Part shown: positions 9,350 to 18,966 of the stretch, one piece after another
How the letters are laid out: each line of letters begins with the position of its first letter
Numbering within the stretch: the stretch's first letter is position 1
Assembly: GCF_004087915.1 (NCBI RefSeq)
Contig: NZ_CP035108.1
Coordinates: 2,046,001 to 2,110,000, forward strand
Reading direction: 5' to 3'
Origin: Geovibrio thiophilus
GTDB lineage: Bacteria > Chrysiogenota > Deferribacteres > Deferribacterales > Geovibrionaceae
DNA: 64,000 bases
Position numbers and translations under genes: made by a program
The notes under the pieces: generated by a model
Told to the model about the DNA's origin: nothing
Seen by the model: the letters and a program-made list of their open reading frames with translations, nothing else
Databases searched by the model: none

Positions 9350-9366
9350 ACGGGAACTTCTTTGCT
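9350..9366 (+). promoter_or_regulatory. Possible weak sigma-54 promoter of the polyferredoxin gene
   Basis: ACGGGAACTTCTTTGCT contains GG-N10-GC with a good TTGC half but a poor -24 half. It lies about 80 bp before the gene. No TGT-N10-ACA is seen above it, so this is tentative. Confidence 0.25.
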
Positions 9367-9444
9367 GTTTTTTGTTCGGGATCAATTATAGGAATAAAAT
9401 TTACGGCTACACTGCCCTAAAGATTTATTAAAGAGGAGATTTTA

Positions 9445-10431
9445 ATGAAACAGCTTCTGAGCTCGACCGCTCATTTTCTCAGGTCTGATAAAACGGCGGT
9501 AAGGCGTTTGATCCAATATTTATTCTTTGCAGCAACAGTTTATATCGGCATAAGATTTTACTTCTACTTATCCGCCCTTCAAGCGGGCGACATGTCGGCA
9601 GTGAAGCCCGGCGGCGTGGAGGCATTTCTGCCTATAAGCGCGCTGATGGGGCTCAAGCGCTTTGTGTTCAGCGGAAATTACGATATGATCCACCCTGCGG
9701 GACTGACGCTTCTCATTGTCTTTCTTTTAATCAGTATAATCTTCAAGCGCGGCTTCTGCGGATATATCTGCCCCATCGGGCTCATCTCCGAAACAATAGG
9801 CTCCGCAGGCAGAAATATCAAAATCCACAGGTTCATAGCCTACCCGCTGTCCTCTCTGAAATATCTCCTGCTGGGGTTCTTTGTTTATATCATCCTCATA
9901 CAAATGTCTCTGCCTGCCATAGAGGGTTTCCTCAATGCGCCTTACAACAAGGTTTCAGACGCAAAAATGATGCGCTTTTTCACAGAACCCTCCCGCACTA
10001 CCCTCATGGTTCTGGCTGTTCTCCTGATACTGGGGCTTCTTTTCCGCAACTTCTGGTGCAGATTTCTATGCCCTTACGGAGCGCTGATGGGGCTTGTGTC
10101 GCTCGTATCGCCTTTCAAAATAAAAAGAGAGAAGGATGCCTGCGTGAACTGCATGAAATGCACGAACATCTGCCCGATGGATATACAGGTGCATAAAGCC
10201 GGAACAGTCCATTCGCCGGAGTGTATAGGCTGTCACGACTGTGTCAGGGTTCGGGCTAACGATGAGTGTCTGAAAACTTACAAATCAGACTACAGATCCC
10301 TGACCCTTGCGGTATTTGCGGTATTCTGGATAAGCATAGCCGCCGCCACGCTCACCGGATTCTGGCGGTCGGAGGTATCAAGCGGGGAATATCTCTTCTG
10401 GCTGGAAAGGCTCGGTCAGCTCAGTCACTGA
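9445..10431 (+). CDS. Membrane 4Fe-4S polyferredoxin of the NapH/NosR/CcoG type
   Basis: 328 residues. About six membrane helices surround two CxxxCP motifs (GFCGYICPIG near residue 109 and WCRFLCPYGA near 208), followed by ferredoxin-like clusters CVNCMKCTNICP and CIGCHDCVRVRANDEC on the cytoplasmic side. In NapH, NosR and YccM relatives this layout moves electrons between the quinone pool and soluble or periplasmic partners. The second cluster has an irregular fourth-cysteine spacing. AGAGGAG precedes the ATG. It is divergent from nifA and tail-to-tail with a receiver-domain gene. An electron-supply role for nitrogenase is a guess from location only. Confidence 0.8.
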   Translation: MKQLLSSTAHFLRSDKTAVRRLIQYLFFAATVYIGIRFYFYLSALQAGDMSAVKPGGVEAFLPISALMGLKRFVFSGNYDMIHPAGLTLLIVFLLISIIFKRGFCGYICPIGLISETIGSAGRNIKIHRFIAYPLSSLKYLLLGFFVYIILIQMSLPAIEGFLNAPYNKVSDAKMMRFFTEPSRTTLMVLAVLLILGLLFRNFWCRFLCPYGALMGLVSLVSPFKIKREKDACVNCMKCTNICPMDIQVHKAGTVHSPECIGCHDCVRVRANDECLKTYKSDYRSLTLAVFAVFWISIAAATLTGFWRSEVSSGEYLFWLERLGQLSH

Positions 10432-10790
10432 CAGTTAAGGAGTCTGGTTACGCAGGAATAAACATCCGCGAAGCTGATCGGCTTAAAAAGAATTTCGCAG
10501 TCCTTCAGGGAGCATGTTTCCTCTCTGAAGGCTGTGGTTATTATAAATTTGGGCTTGCCGCCCTGCCCTCTTATCTTGTCCACAAGCTGAAAGCCGTCCA
10601 GATGGGGCATAGAGAGATCTGTTATGACAATATCCGGCTGTGTTTCCATAAAAATCTCAAAGCCTTCCCTGCCGTTCCCCGCCTCGTAAACATCACTGAA
10701 ATAGAGCCTGAGCTGGCGTACCATAAGCATTCTGGTGAGCGCCTCATCCTCTATGTACAATATTTTTGCCTTAACAGTTTCAGCCGTCAT
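10425..10790 (-). CDS. Single-domain response regulator (CheY-like receiver)
   Basis: 121 residues, only a receiver domain with no output domain. The acidic pocket is Glu14-Asp15, the phosphoacceptor Asp58 (VITDLSMPHLDGF), the Thr at FIITTA and Lys in LFKPIS. It overlaps the 3' end of the sensor kinase gene by 11 bp and is therefore its cotranscribed partner; such stand-alone receivers pass phosphate on or feed back on the kinase. It also overlaps the convergent polyferredoxin gene by 7 bp. Confidence 0.9.
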   Translation of the reverse strand: MTAETVKAKILYIEDEALTRMLMVRQLRLYFSDVYEAGNGREGFEIFMETQPDIVITDLSMPHLDGFQLVDKIRGQGGKPKFIITTAFREETCSLKDCEILFKPISFADVYSCVTRLLNCQ

Positions 10791-12984
10791 CTTTCACCGC
10801 CGCAGATCTGAGAACCAGTCTGAAAACAGCACAGCCATCCTTTGATTCGGCGGTCAGATACCCTTTCATATGCTGTTCCACTATATTTTTTGACATATAC
10901 AAACCAATGCCTGTTCCTTTACCCTCTTCCTTCGTAGTGAAATAGGGATCAAAAACTTTCTGAATCACGTTCTCAGGTATTCCGCCGCCGTTATCCTTAA
11001 TGCTGAGAACTATATTGTCGCCGCAGGCATCCAGATCAAATTCAATGAATCCCTGAAAGCCTTCCGCCTCACTTTGCCTTCTTTCGATTATAGCATCTCT
11101 TGCGTTGTGTATGATATTGAGCATAACCTGTTTGAATTCGCCTTCATAACCCCTGACAAGCGTCTTTCGACTCAGACACCCGGGGCTCTCCACAGAGTTT
11201 TCGCTGAAGTAAGAATCGTCGCCGCATCTGCATATTATGCGGTAATCGATGCTCGATGCCATAAGCTGTGCGCTGACCAGCCGAATGGTCTCCAGAACGG
11301 AGCGTATGATCTCGAAGGGCGCCGAGCTTTTATCGGGAGCAAAGAAGCGTCTGAAATCATCGATAGTGTCGGACATGTGGTTGATTATGTGCATGCAGTC
11401 CTTTTCGATCTGGTTTACGTATGAGTCATCAAGCCCCTGACTGAAGTGGGTCTCCCGCATATCCTGAACATACAGTCCCAGTGCGTTGAGAGGCTGGCGC
11501 CACTGGTGGGCTACAGCGTTTATCATCTGCCCCATGTCAATGAACTTTTTCTGTTCCATCATTATCTTTTCGCTGAAAAGCCTGCGTTCGGTCTCCTGAT
11601 CAACCTTCTTTTCAAGAGCTTCGTTGAGGGCTTTCAGTCTGTTTTCCGCGTCCTTGCGCTGGGTAATGTCCAGAACCACAGCCATAATAACCTCACGCCC
11701 TTCGACAAAGGTTTTCTGAATATGTATTTCAACAGGGTACAAGGTTCCGTCCTTACGCCTGTGAACTGTTTCAAACATTACCGTTTCCTTCTCCCCCTCT
11801 ATAACAGGCAGAATCTGTTTTCTGAACGACTGAAAAGTCATCTGAGGTTTGATGTCCAGAGTTGTCATCTGGAGGATTTCTTCATGAGAGTACCCGAGAT
11901 TTTTGCAGGCTCCGCGGTTTACTTCCACAAACCGGAGGGTGTCTATATCGTAAATAAAGATTTCATTCAATGAGTTAGCGATTATATCGCCGAGATAGTT
12001 TTCCCTTGATTTGCTTTCCTTATATTTTTTCTCAAGATCGCTTATTATCCGCATAAACGAATTTTTCATCATAAGAATGGTGAGACATATGAAAATAACT
12101 GCCATAATCACGGCAAGTCTCAGATAATGGGTGATCGCCATTTTCTCATTTGTTATATCCTGAAAGGTCACGAGACTGGCTATCTTCTGTCCGTTGTAGC
12201 CCTTAAGAAAATGATCCATGTGGACACGGTAGAATTTGCCGTCCTCATTAATCTCTGTTAAAACGCCTTTGGAGAAATCAGCCTTATTGAAAATCGTCAC
12301 AAAATCGTCATTGGATACATTGATCAGCCGTTCGCCGTCCAGACTTTCCGCCCGGGGCTCAAAGCAGAGGTTCTCAGCCTTATCCGCTGGAATGAACAGC
12401 CCCATTTCAAGATCCAGCGTGTTTTTCATGAGAGAGAGCAGATAGTCCACCCCAATGCCCACTTCGGCTATGCCTACAAAAACGCCCATATAGTAAACGG
12501 GTTCCGCGTATCTGTAGTGAAGTCCGTAGCAGCCGAGATCAAAACCGAAACGCGGCTCCTTTTTATCGGCTACCTCCTCAAGCATGGGTCTGGGGTAACC
12601 GGAATAGTTGAGATGTCCGGGCGCGTGCATCCGCATGAACGAGCTTCCGTTTTCATCATGAATATGTATGATTATTTCCGTGTGATACTCCGCCACGAGA
12701 GCGCCGTATTTTTCATTGAAATAAAGTCTGATTCTTTCCCTGTCCTTTGATGCCATCGCCTCACGAAGGTAATAGTCGGACAGAAGAGCCCTGAACCTGC
12801 TCCTCAGTGAGCGCTCAAGCTGATCAGACTGATAGCTGAGCATAAACTCTATTTTCTTATGCTTGTAATCTATTGCGGACGAAAGGTCATTACGCACATG
12901 GACAACGGTGAGAGCCGTAAACATGAAAATCGCCATCAAGACTATTAGAACGACTCCCAAAGTCGTCTGACGCGTAACTGACAA
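10780..12984 (-). CDS. Membrane sensor histidine kinase with Cache-like sensor and PAS domain
   Basis: 734 residues. Start TTG at 12984 is supported by GGGAG six bases upstream; there is no ATG near. Helix 1 is at about 8-28 and helix 2 at about 283-303, enclosing a 250-residue periplasmic double-Cache-like sensor. A PAS domain (about 330-450) and a short coiled coil follow, then the phosphoacceptor region AHQWRQPLNALGLYVQD and an ATPase domain with NIIHNARDA, DNGGGIPE and GKGTGIGLYMSK. The AHQWRQPL H-box is the family common in anaerobic sensor kinases. The ligand cannot be told from sequence. Its partner is the receiver gene downstream. Confidence 0.9.
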   Translation of the reverse strand: MSVTRQTTLGVVLIVLMAIFMFTALTVVHVRNDLSSAIDYKHKKIEFMLSYQSDQLERSLRSRFRALLSDYYLREAMASKDRERIRLYFNEKYGALVAEYHTEIIIHIHDENGSSFMRMHAPGHLNYSGYPRPMLEEVADKKEPRFGFDLGCYGLHYRYAEPVYYMGVFVGIAEVGIGVDYLLSLMKNTLDLEMGLFIPADKAENLCFEPRAESLDGERLINVSNDDFVTIFNKADFSKGVLTEINEDGKFYRVHMDHFLKGYNGQKIASLVTFQDITNEKMAITHYLRLAVIMAVIFICLTILMMKNSFMRIISDLEKKYKESKSRENYLGDIIANSLNEIFIYDIDTLRFVEVNRGACKNLGYSHEEILQMTTLDIKPQMTFQSFRKQILPVIEGEKETVMFETVHRRKDGTLYPVEIHIQKTFVEGREVIMAVVLDITQRKDAENRLKALNEALEKKVDQETERRLFSEKIMMEQKKFIDMGQMINAVAHQWRQPLNALGLYVQDMRETHFSQGLDDSYVNQIEKDCMHIINHMSDTIDDFRRFFAPDKSSAPFEIIRSVLETIRLVSAQLMASSIDYRIICRCGDDSYFSENSVESPGCLSRKTLVRGYEGEFKQVMLNIIHNARDAIIERRQSEAEGFQGFIEFDLDACGDNIVLSIKDNGGGIPENVIQKVFDPYFTTKEEGKGTGIGLYMSKNIVEQHMKGYLTAESKDGCAVFRLVLRSAAVKDDG

Positions 12985-13128
12985 TGAAAACTCCCTGACA
13001 CATATTCAAAAAAATGCACGCCTCTGGCTTCTGTACAGTTTTTCCGGGCGCTCAATGTTAAATATATGTCCTCTCTGTTTCTTAACAATAAATATTAGCA
13101 CCGGAGAGCGAACATAGCCTTAATAGTT

Positions 13129-16100
13129 TCACTGCTTTTTATCAATCAGGCGTTTGCAGTCCTCCATAATAGAATAAGCGCTGGGTACGAAAAGAAGCGC
13201 CACAATCGTTGTGAAAAGCACGCCGAAGGCTATGCTGACCGCCATGGGAATGAGAAACTGAACATGTATGGATGTTTCAAGTATCATAGGCGCCAGTCCG
13301 AAAAAGGTTGTGAGAGACGTCATTATTATAGGTCTGAATCTCCTTTTTGCCCCTTCCATGATGATTTCATCGTTTACATAGCCTTTATCCCGTCCGAACC
13401 TGTTTATAAAGTCCACCAGAACAAGGGAGTTATTCACCACCACACCGCTGACCGCCACCATGCCGAATATGCTCATGAGGCTCAGGGTAAGTCCCAGAAG
13501 CATATGTCCGGCTGCCGCTCCCACCAGCCCAAGAGGAATGGAAAACATTATAATAAGCGGCTGAACATAGCTTGCCAGAGGAACGGCAAGAAGAGCGTAT
13601 ACGATCAGCACGGCAAAAGTCATATTGTATTTCAGGCTGTCCATGGATTCCCTTCTGCTCTCCTCCTGACCTTCAAACTTCCACTCAAGACCGGGGAAGA
13701 GGCTCTGAACCTCCGGCATGGTATTTTCAGCCAGATCTCTCATTATCTCCTGCGGGTTTGAGAATACTCCGGCAGTGGCTATTACATTCACAACCCTGCG
13801 CCTGTTGGTGCGGTTTATCTCCGTGAGATCCTCAGTAAAGTAAACCTCAGCCACCGAGCTCAGTGGAACCTCCGAACCGGAAGGGGTTTTAATGTTAACA
13901 GCGTATACGTCACCCAGATATTTACGTCCGGAATAAGGATATTTCACCCTAACTGTCACCTCGTCCTGTCCTCTCTGATAAATAAGCGACTTTATTCCGA
14001 GAAAAGCCGGAGAAACCTGAGAGGCTATGGTCTCGTTCGTGAGTCCGAGAGATCTTCCGTAGCCGTTAAGCCTATAATGAATCTCCTGCTGCTTTGACGC
14101 AAAGGAGTCCTCAATATCATAAACCCCGCCGTATTCCGCCAGCTTATGCTTTATTATGCCGCTGGCTTCCCTCAGCACTTCCTCATTATCATGATCCAGA
14201 CGGACGGATATATTCGCGCCGAAATTTCTGAGCTGCGAATCGAAGCTCAGTGATTCCGCGGAGCTTATGCTGCCCACCGCCTCACGCCATTTTTCCTCAA
14301 ACAGCCCTGTACGGAAATTGCGGATTTCATATTCGTAAAGCATTACGTTGACAACGGCGCTGCCGTCTCTGCGTATGCCGCTGTTAACGTATTCTATAAA
14401 GCCCGTGTCGCTTCCTGTCTCCCTCATCATCTCCGCGTCAACCTTAAATGCCGTTTCCTCAAGCCTTTTCACCACCCTCTCAGTGACGGCTGCCGCAGTT
14501 CCTGTGGGCATTACCGCTGTCGCCCGCACTCTGTCTCCCTCAAGCGGAGCCATGAAACGGAACTTGAGATTGCCGGAGCCCACAATACCGGCAAAAATTA
14601 TGGTGATGGCAATGAAGACAGCCACAGTGGCGTATTTATACTCCATAGTCATCCGCAGGAACCTGTCAAAGGGTCCGTTCACGAACCTGTCCAGAGCGTT
14701 TCTTATTCCGTCTCGTATGCCAAGAGAGAACTTAGGCTTGGCGTCTCTCTCCCTGCCGCTGTTCATATGCGCGGGAAGAATAAAGAAGGACTCCATAAGC
14801 GAAACCAGCAGAACTGATATGACCACCACGGGGAGGGTGTTCATCAGAAGCCCCATGCTCCCCTCCACAAACAGAAGCGGAGCGAACGTGGCGACTGTGG
14901 TAAGCACTGAGAAGGTCACGGCGCTGAGCATCTCCTTTGTTCCGTCAACTGCCGCCCTGTATCTGGTTTTGCCGGACTTGTAATGGGTGTGTATATTTTC
15001 ACCCACGACTATGGCGTCGTCCACCGCTATACCCAAGGTCATTATGAAGGCGAAGGTTGTTATCATGTTTATGGAGGCGCCCGCCAGATTCAGAAAATAG
15101 AAGGAGCCGAAAACGGAAATAGGTATGCCCAGTGCCACCCAGAGAGCGACACGGGTTTCAAGAAACACAGCAAGAATAAGCACCACCAGAGACAGACCGA
15201 AGGCGGCGTTTTTCATCAGAAGATCTATGCGGTTCTGAAGCTGCTCCGACCTGTCATCCCATATGACAACTTTTACTGATTCGGGGAAAGAGGCGGTTAT
15301 CTTATCAATAGTTTCGTGAACCCGTTCGGACACGCTTGCCGGAGTCTGCTTGCCCACCCTGTAAACATCTATGGAGATTGACGGAGCGCCGTTAAAGCGC
15401 TCAAGTATATCCTGCTCCTCAAAGCCGTCGCTTATTTCCGCAATATCGCCCAGAAGAACTGTGCCGCCGCCCGCTGAGGATACGACAGGGATACTCCCGA
15501 ACTCACTTCCTATTCGGCGTTTATCGTACATCCTGAGCTTTATGTCACCCGATTCGGTTTCAAGTGTTCCCGAAGGGTAGTCCATGGAGTTTCCTCGCAG
15601 TGCGTCCGAAACATCCCTGAGAGTGAGGCTGTACTTTCTCAGTGTTTCCTCCGGTATCCAGACGGCTATCTCCCTGTCCTTCACGGCCACATACTCAAGC
15701 TGGGTTATGCCTTCCGTGGCAAGGAGCCCGTTTTTTATCCGATCAGCGTAAAAACGCAGAGCCTCTTCGTTCACATCACCGTACACGCTGACTGTGAGAA
15801 CTTCTCTGCGCCGTATCTCAAGCTCCACATCAGGCGTTTCCGCCTCGTCCGGATACGTGGATATTTTATCCACCTCAGACTTAACATCCTGAAGCGCCTG
15901 CTGCCTGTCCATTCCCTTGATAAGCTCAATGCTCACCGAGCCTGAGCCTTCACCTGCCACGGAGGTTATCTTATTTACAAAGTGAAGACTGCTGACGGCA
16001 TCCTCCGTGGGAAGAACCATCCCTTCTTCTATTTCGGAAGGGGAAGCGCCTGTGTATTCAAAAGTAATGTTTATTATATCCTTTTCAGAATCGGGAAAAA

Positions 16101-16218
16101 CCTCCTGTTTGGTGTTCAGCATCATGAAGATACCGCCCACAAGCAGGAAAAGCATCAGCAGATTGGAGGCGACCTTATTCTTCGCCATCCATGCTACGGC
16201 GCCGCCCCTGAGCATCAT
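13129..16218 (-). CDS. RND efflux pump, inner-membrane subunit (HAE1 type)
   Basis: 1029 residues, the full length of an AcrB-like pump. It has twelve predicted helices (1, then 2-6 after a large periplasmic loop, then the repeat) and the TM4 proton-relay motif GIAVDDAIVVGEN. It takes drugs, detergents or lipophilic compounds from membrane or periplasm and passes them to the outer-membrane channel, driven by protons. The start overlaps the end of the adaptor gene (ATGA), so the three-gene unit from 18808 to 13129 is tightly coupled. Substrate is not deducible. Confidence 0.93.
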   Translation of the reverse strand: MMLRGGAVAWMAKNKVASNLLMLFLLVGGIFMMLNTKQEVFPDSEKDIINITFEYTGASPSEIEEGMVLPTEDAVSSLHFVNKITSVAGEGSGSVSIELIKGMDRQQALQDVKSEVDKISTYPDEAETPDVELEIRRREVLTVSVYGDVNEEALRFYADRIKNGLLATEGITQLEYVAVKDREIAVWIPEETLRKYSLTLRDVSDALRGNSMDYPSGTLETESGDIKLRMYDKRRIGSEFGSIPVVSSAGGGTVLLGDIAEISDGFEEQDILERFNGAPSISIDVYRVGKQTPASVSERVHETIDKITASFPESVKVVIWDDRSEQLQNRIDLLMKNAAFGLSLVVLILAVFLETRVALWVALGIPISVFGSFYFLNLAGASINMITTFAFIMTLGIAVDDAIVVGENIHTHYKSGKTRYRAAVDGTKEMLSAVTFSVLTTVATFAPLLFVEGSMGLLMNTLPVVVISVLLVSLMESFFILPAHMNSGRERDAKPKFSLGIRDGIRNALDRFVNGPFDRFLRMTMEYKYATVAVFIAITIIFAGIVGSGNLKFRFMAPLEGDRVRATAVMPTGTAAAVTERVVKRLEETAFKVDAEMMRETGSDTGFIEYVNSGIRRDGSAVVNVMLYEYEIRNFRTGLFEEKWREAVGSISSAESLSFDSQLRNFGANISVRLDHDNEEVLREASGIIKHKLAEYGGVYDIEDSFASKQQEIHYRLNGYGRSLGLTNETIASQVSPAFLGIKSLIYQRGQDEVTVRVKYPYSGRKYLGDVYAVNIKTPSGSEVPLSSVAEVYFTEDLTEINRTNRRRVVNVIATAGVFSNPQEIMRDLAENTMPEVQSLFPGLEWKFEGQEESRRESMDSLKYNMTFAVLIVYALLAVPLASYVQPLIIMFSIPLGLVGAAAGHMLLGLTLSLMSIFGMVAVSGVVVNNSLVLVDFINRFGRDKGYVNDEIIMEGAKRRFRPIIMTSLTTFFGLAPMILETSIHVQFLIPMAVSIAFGVLFTTIVALLFVPSAYSIMEDCKRLIDKKQ

Positions 16219-17399
16219 TTAAGGCTCCCGGAAAGGGTGGAATTATCAGCCGTGCGGACAGTGACATCCATGCCGTCAATGGCGCCTCTGAGTCTTGAGA
16301 CTATCAACTCCTCTCCGCCTCCAAGACCAGAGGACAAAAGCACCCTGTCCGCCTTGTAGGAATGGACTGAGACAGGAATTATGCGGAGCTTTCCGCTCTC
16401 CACAGCCCAAACCTGTGAGCCTTCCCTGAGAGCGGCTTCGGGTATGACAACCCTCTCTTCCGGCTCTCTTGTGCGGAGAACGGTTTTTATATTCATCCCG
16501 ATTGCGGGATAGGGTTTATCTTTTAAATTTTCAGGTGTGAGAGGAAGCCTCACGACGGCTCTGACCATTCCGGTGGTTTCATCAGCCCCGGGAAGAAGCT
16601 TTGCCAGATAGCCTCTGTACTCCCATGAGCTCTGTCCGTCTTTCAGTATGACGGAGGCGGGCGAAGCCTCAGTCTCGTTCAGCGAGAAGCGGAAATCCAC
16701 CGACACGGAAGCGGGGAAAGGCACAACGACCTCGTAAAGCCGGCTGCCCGCCAGAGAACCCAGCACATCGCCGGATTTCACGACGCTTCCGTTCTGTATG
16801 GAGGATGAAACAACCACAGCACTGAATGGCGCATAGTAAACAGTTTTGGCAAGGGTGTTTTTCGCTGACCTCAGATCATTCTCAGCCTGAGCCAGCTTCG
16901 CCTGAGCTTCGGCTTTCTGAAGCTCATAATCAGCAAGCCGTCCGGGTTTCTCCGGCCGTTCCTTGCCTTCGTTCCAGAGCTCCCACTCTTTGGCGGTTAT
17001 GTCAGCGGAGTGCTCTATTTCGGCGAGATTGAGTCTGGCTGTCGCCACCGCAGTTTCCGCAGCGCTCAGTTCCGCCTCGTAGGAGACAGATTCCAGCCTG
17101 AAGAGAACCTCGCCCTGCCTCACCCTGCCTCCCTCTTCAAACGAAGGGTTCTTATATATAACTGTTCCGCCTGTTTCGGTTTTTATCTCTATTGTTTTTT
17201 CAGCCTGAATACGCCCGTATCCTTCCCTTTCAAGGGGTATAAAGGTTCTGGAACACACCTCGGTTATCACGACAGGCGGAATCCTCGCAGGCTCTGTCTT
17301 TTCGGGAACGGGAATGTTGGACATATAATATTTCCAGACCAATAGCGATACTCCGATCACCGCCACCGGCAGCAGAATTTTGATTATGCTCTTCCTCAT
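16215..17399 (-). CDS. RND periplasmic adaptor (membrane fusion protein)
   Basis: 394 residues with a single N-terminal membrane anchor (about 7-27) and no lipobox. A lipoyl-type half (ETGGTVIYKNPSFEEGGRV), an alpha-helical hairpin rich in Ala and Glu (about 110-190), the second lipoyl half (APFSAVVVSSSIQNGSVV), beta-barrel and membrane-proximal domains follow. It bridges the pump to the TolC-like channel in the periplasm. It overlaps the outer-membrane gene upstream and the pump gene downstream by 4 bp each. Confidence 0.9.
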   Translation of the reverse strand: MRKSIIKILLPVAVIGVSLLVWKYYMSNIPVPEKTEPARIPPVVITEVCSRTFIPLEREGYGRIQAEKTIEIKTETGGTVIYKNPSFEEGGRVRQGEVLFRLESVSYEAELSAAETAVATARLNLAEIEHSADITAKEWELWNEGKERPEKPGRLADYELQKAEAQAKLAQAENDLRSAKNTLAKTVYYAPFSAVVVSSSIQNGSVVKSGDVLGSLAGSRLYEVVVPFPASVSVDFRFSLNETEASPASVILKDGQSSWEYRGYLAKLLPGADETTGMVRAVVRLPLTPENLKDKPYPAIGMNIKTVLRTREPEERVVIPEAALREGSQVWAVESGKLRIIPVSVHSYKADRVLLSSGLGGGEELIVSRLRGAIDGMDVTVRTADNSTLSGSLK

Positions 17400-18808
17400 T
17401 TCCCGTCTCCTGATTTATCTGCTATATATTTCTCTTCCCATCCGCTGCCTAAGGCGCGTATGAGGCTTATTCTGGCGCTCACAAGCTCACGCTCAGCACC
17501 GAGAAGCGAAATCTCCTGCTCCAGCATGCTTGTTTCCGCGGCAATCACGCTCCTGATGGGGATAAGACCACCTTTAAACTTCAGACTGCCAAGCTCATAA
17601 AGCGACCTGTTTTTCTCCGCCGTGCGCTTAAGCTCCTCCAAGGATTTCTCCCTGTAGGCGTTCTCCAGCAGTCCCTTTTCTATGTCGTGCAGGGCGGCGA
17701 GAACCGCTTGTCTGTATTTAAGAATATATGAATCAAGCTCCAGCTCCTTCACCGTCACAGCGGTTCTCTTCTTTCCGCCGTCAAACACCGTGAACAGAGC
17801 ATCCGCCACCAGAGAAAAAGCGAAAGCCTCCGGACGGATGAGCGATGAAACGCTGTCCGAACCGTAGACTCCGGCGGCTGAAAGGGAGAGTGACGGATAC
17901 CTGTCCGCAATGGCTGCGGCAAGCTGTCTGTCTGTTCTGTAGATTGCGTATTGAGCCGCCTTTATATCCGCTCTGGCGGCAATCACCTCAGCGGGAATGG
18001 CATAGGGCACATCAGGAATCCTCACGTGCCACCCCTGCGGCAGCTCGGGCAGCTCTGCTCCCTTTATCGCCAGCATGAGGGCTATCTCTTCCCTGAGGCT
18101 CATGAGGGTAGATTCGGATGATGCCCTGCTTATCCGTACTGTTTCCAGCTTCTTTTCGGATTCGTATATATCTTCAAGGCTGCCAAGCCCTGATTTAAAG
18201 GCGTTTCTGTCCGCCGTGACCAGTTTTTCGTAAAGTTTTTCAAGGGCTGTGAGTTTTCCGAGGCGCTCGGTTTCGTAGCGGTACAGGAAATATCTGTCAG
18301 CGAGTTCCGCCGACAGGGACAGGTACTGCCCGCGAAGAGTCATTCCTGCGTATGCCGCGTCATATTCGGCGGCTGATACAAGGCTTGAGTTTCTGCCCCA
18401 TATGTCCGCCTCCCACGAGGCTCTGGCGGAGAGTTCATACTCGTCCTGCCATCTCCTGCCGCCGTCTGCTTCACGGGAGGTATCCGAAACGCCGACCCCC
18501 GCTGTCAAGGTCGGCAGTCTGTCCGCACGGGCGGATTTTACGCCCGCACGCTTTATCTCAAGGGATACATAGGTATCCTCAAGCTCATAGTTTTTGGCAA
18601 ACATTTCACGGATCAGCCCGTCAAGGGCAGTGTCATCAAAAACATTCCACCACTCAGAAGAAAAATCCGGCACATATCCGGAGGAAACATTCACAAAGCT
18701 TTCAGGAGCGCCGGTATTAAGCTCTTTCACTTTCAGCGACTGCTCCCTAGCTCCGCAGGCAGAGAGTACCGCTGAGACAGCAAACAAAAAAATAACAGTA
18801 TACTTCAT
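17396..18808 (-). CDS. NodT/OprM-type outer-membrane factor lipoprotein
   Basis: 470 residues from ATG 18808; the preceding ATG at 18814 sits directly on the GGGAAGGG ribosome site and is less likely. The signal peptide ends in the lipobox LSAC, giving a lipid-anchored N-terminus. Two outer-membrane-efflux repeats with long Ala/Glu/Leu helices follow. It is the exit duct of the tripartite pump. It is first in the operon, divergent from an OmpR-type regulator with a CpxR-like box between them. Confidence 0.9.
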   Translation of the reverse strand: MKYTVIFLFAVSAVLSACGAREQSLKVKELNTGAPESFVNVSSGYVPDFSSEWWNVFDDTALDGLIREMFAKNYELEDTYVSLEIKRAGVKSARADRLPTLTAGVGVSDTSREADGGRRWQDEYELSARASWEADIWGRNSSLVSAAEYDAAYAGMTLRGQYLSLSAELADRYFLYRYETERLGKLTALEKLYEKLVTADRNAFKSGLGSLEDIYESEKKLETVRISRASSESTLMSLREEIALMLAIKGAELPELPQGWHVRIPDVPYAIPAEVIAARADIKAAQYAIYRTDRQLAAAIADRYPSLSLSAAGVYGSDSVSSLIRPEAFAFSLVADALFTVFDGGKKRTAVTVKELELDSYILKYRQAVLAALHDIEKGLLENAYREKSLEELKRTAEKNRSLYELGSLKFKGGLIPIRSVIAAETSMLEQEISLLGAERELVSARISLIRALGSGWEEKYIADKSGDGK

Positions 18809-18885
18809 AATCATCCCTTCCCCGCGGAATAATAAAACTCTACTCTACATTGACCGTTATTATCCAGAAAAGTCCGGCCTGTATG

Positions 18886-18900
18886 GTAAATTTTTGTAAA
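18886..18900. promoter_or_regulatory. CpxR-type operator between the RND operon and the two-component genes
   Basis: GTAAATTTTTGTAAA matches the GTAAA-N5-GTAAA CpxR consensus exactly. It lies about 80 bp from the efflux operon start and about 66 bp before the regulator start, so the regulator could control both. Confidence 0.6.
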
Positions 18901-18966
18901 GCGGCAGAGAACCGCTTAACTTAAATTAACGTGATTTTATTGCGGTTTACTTTTATAATTGTATCT

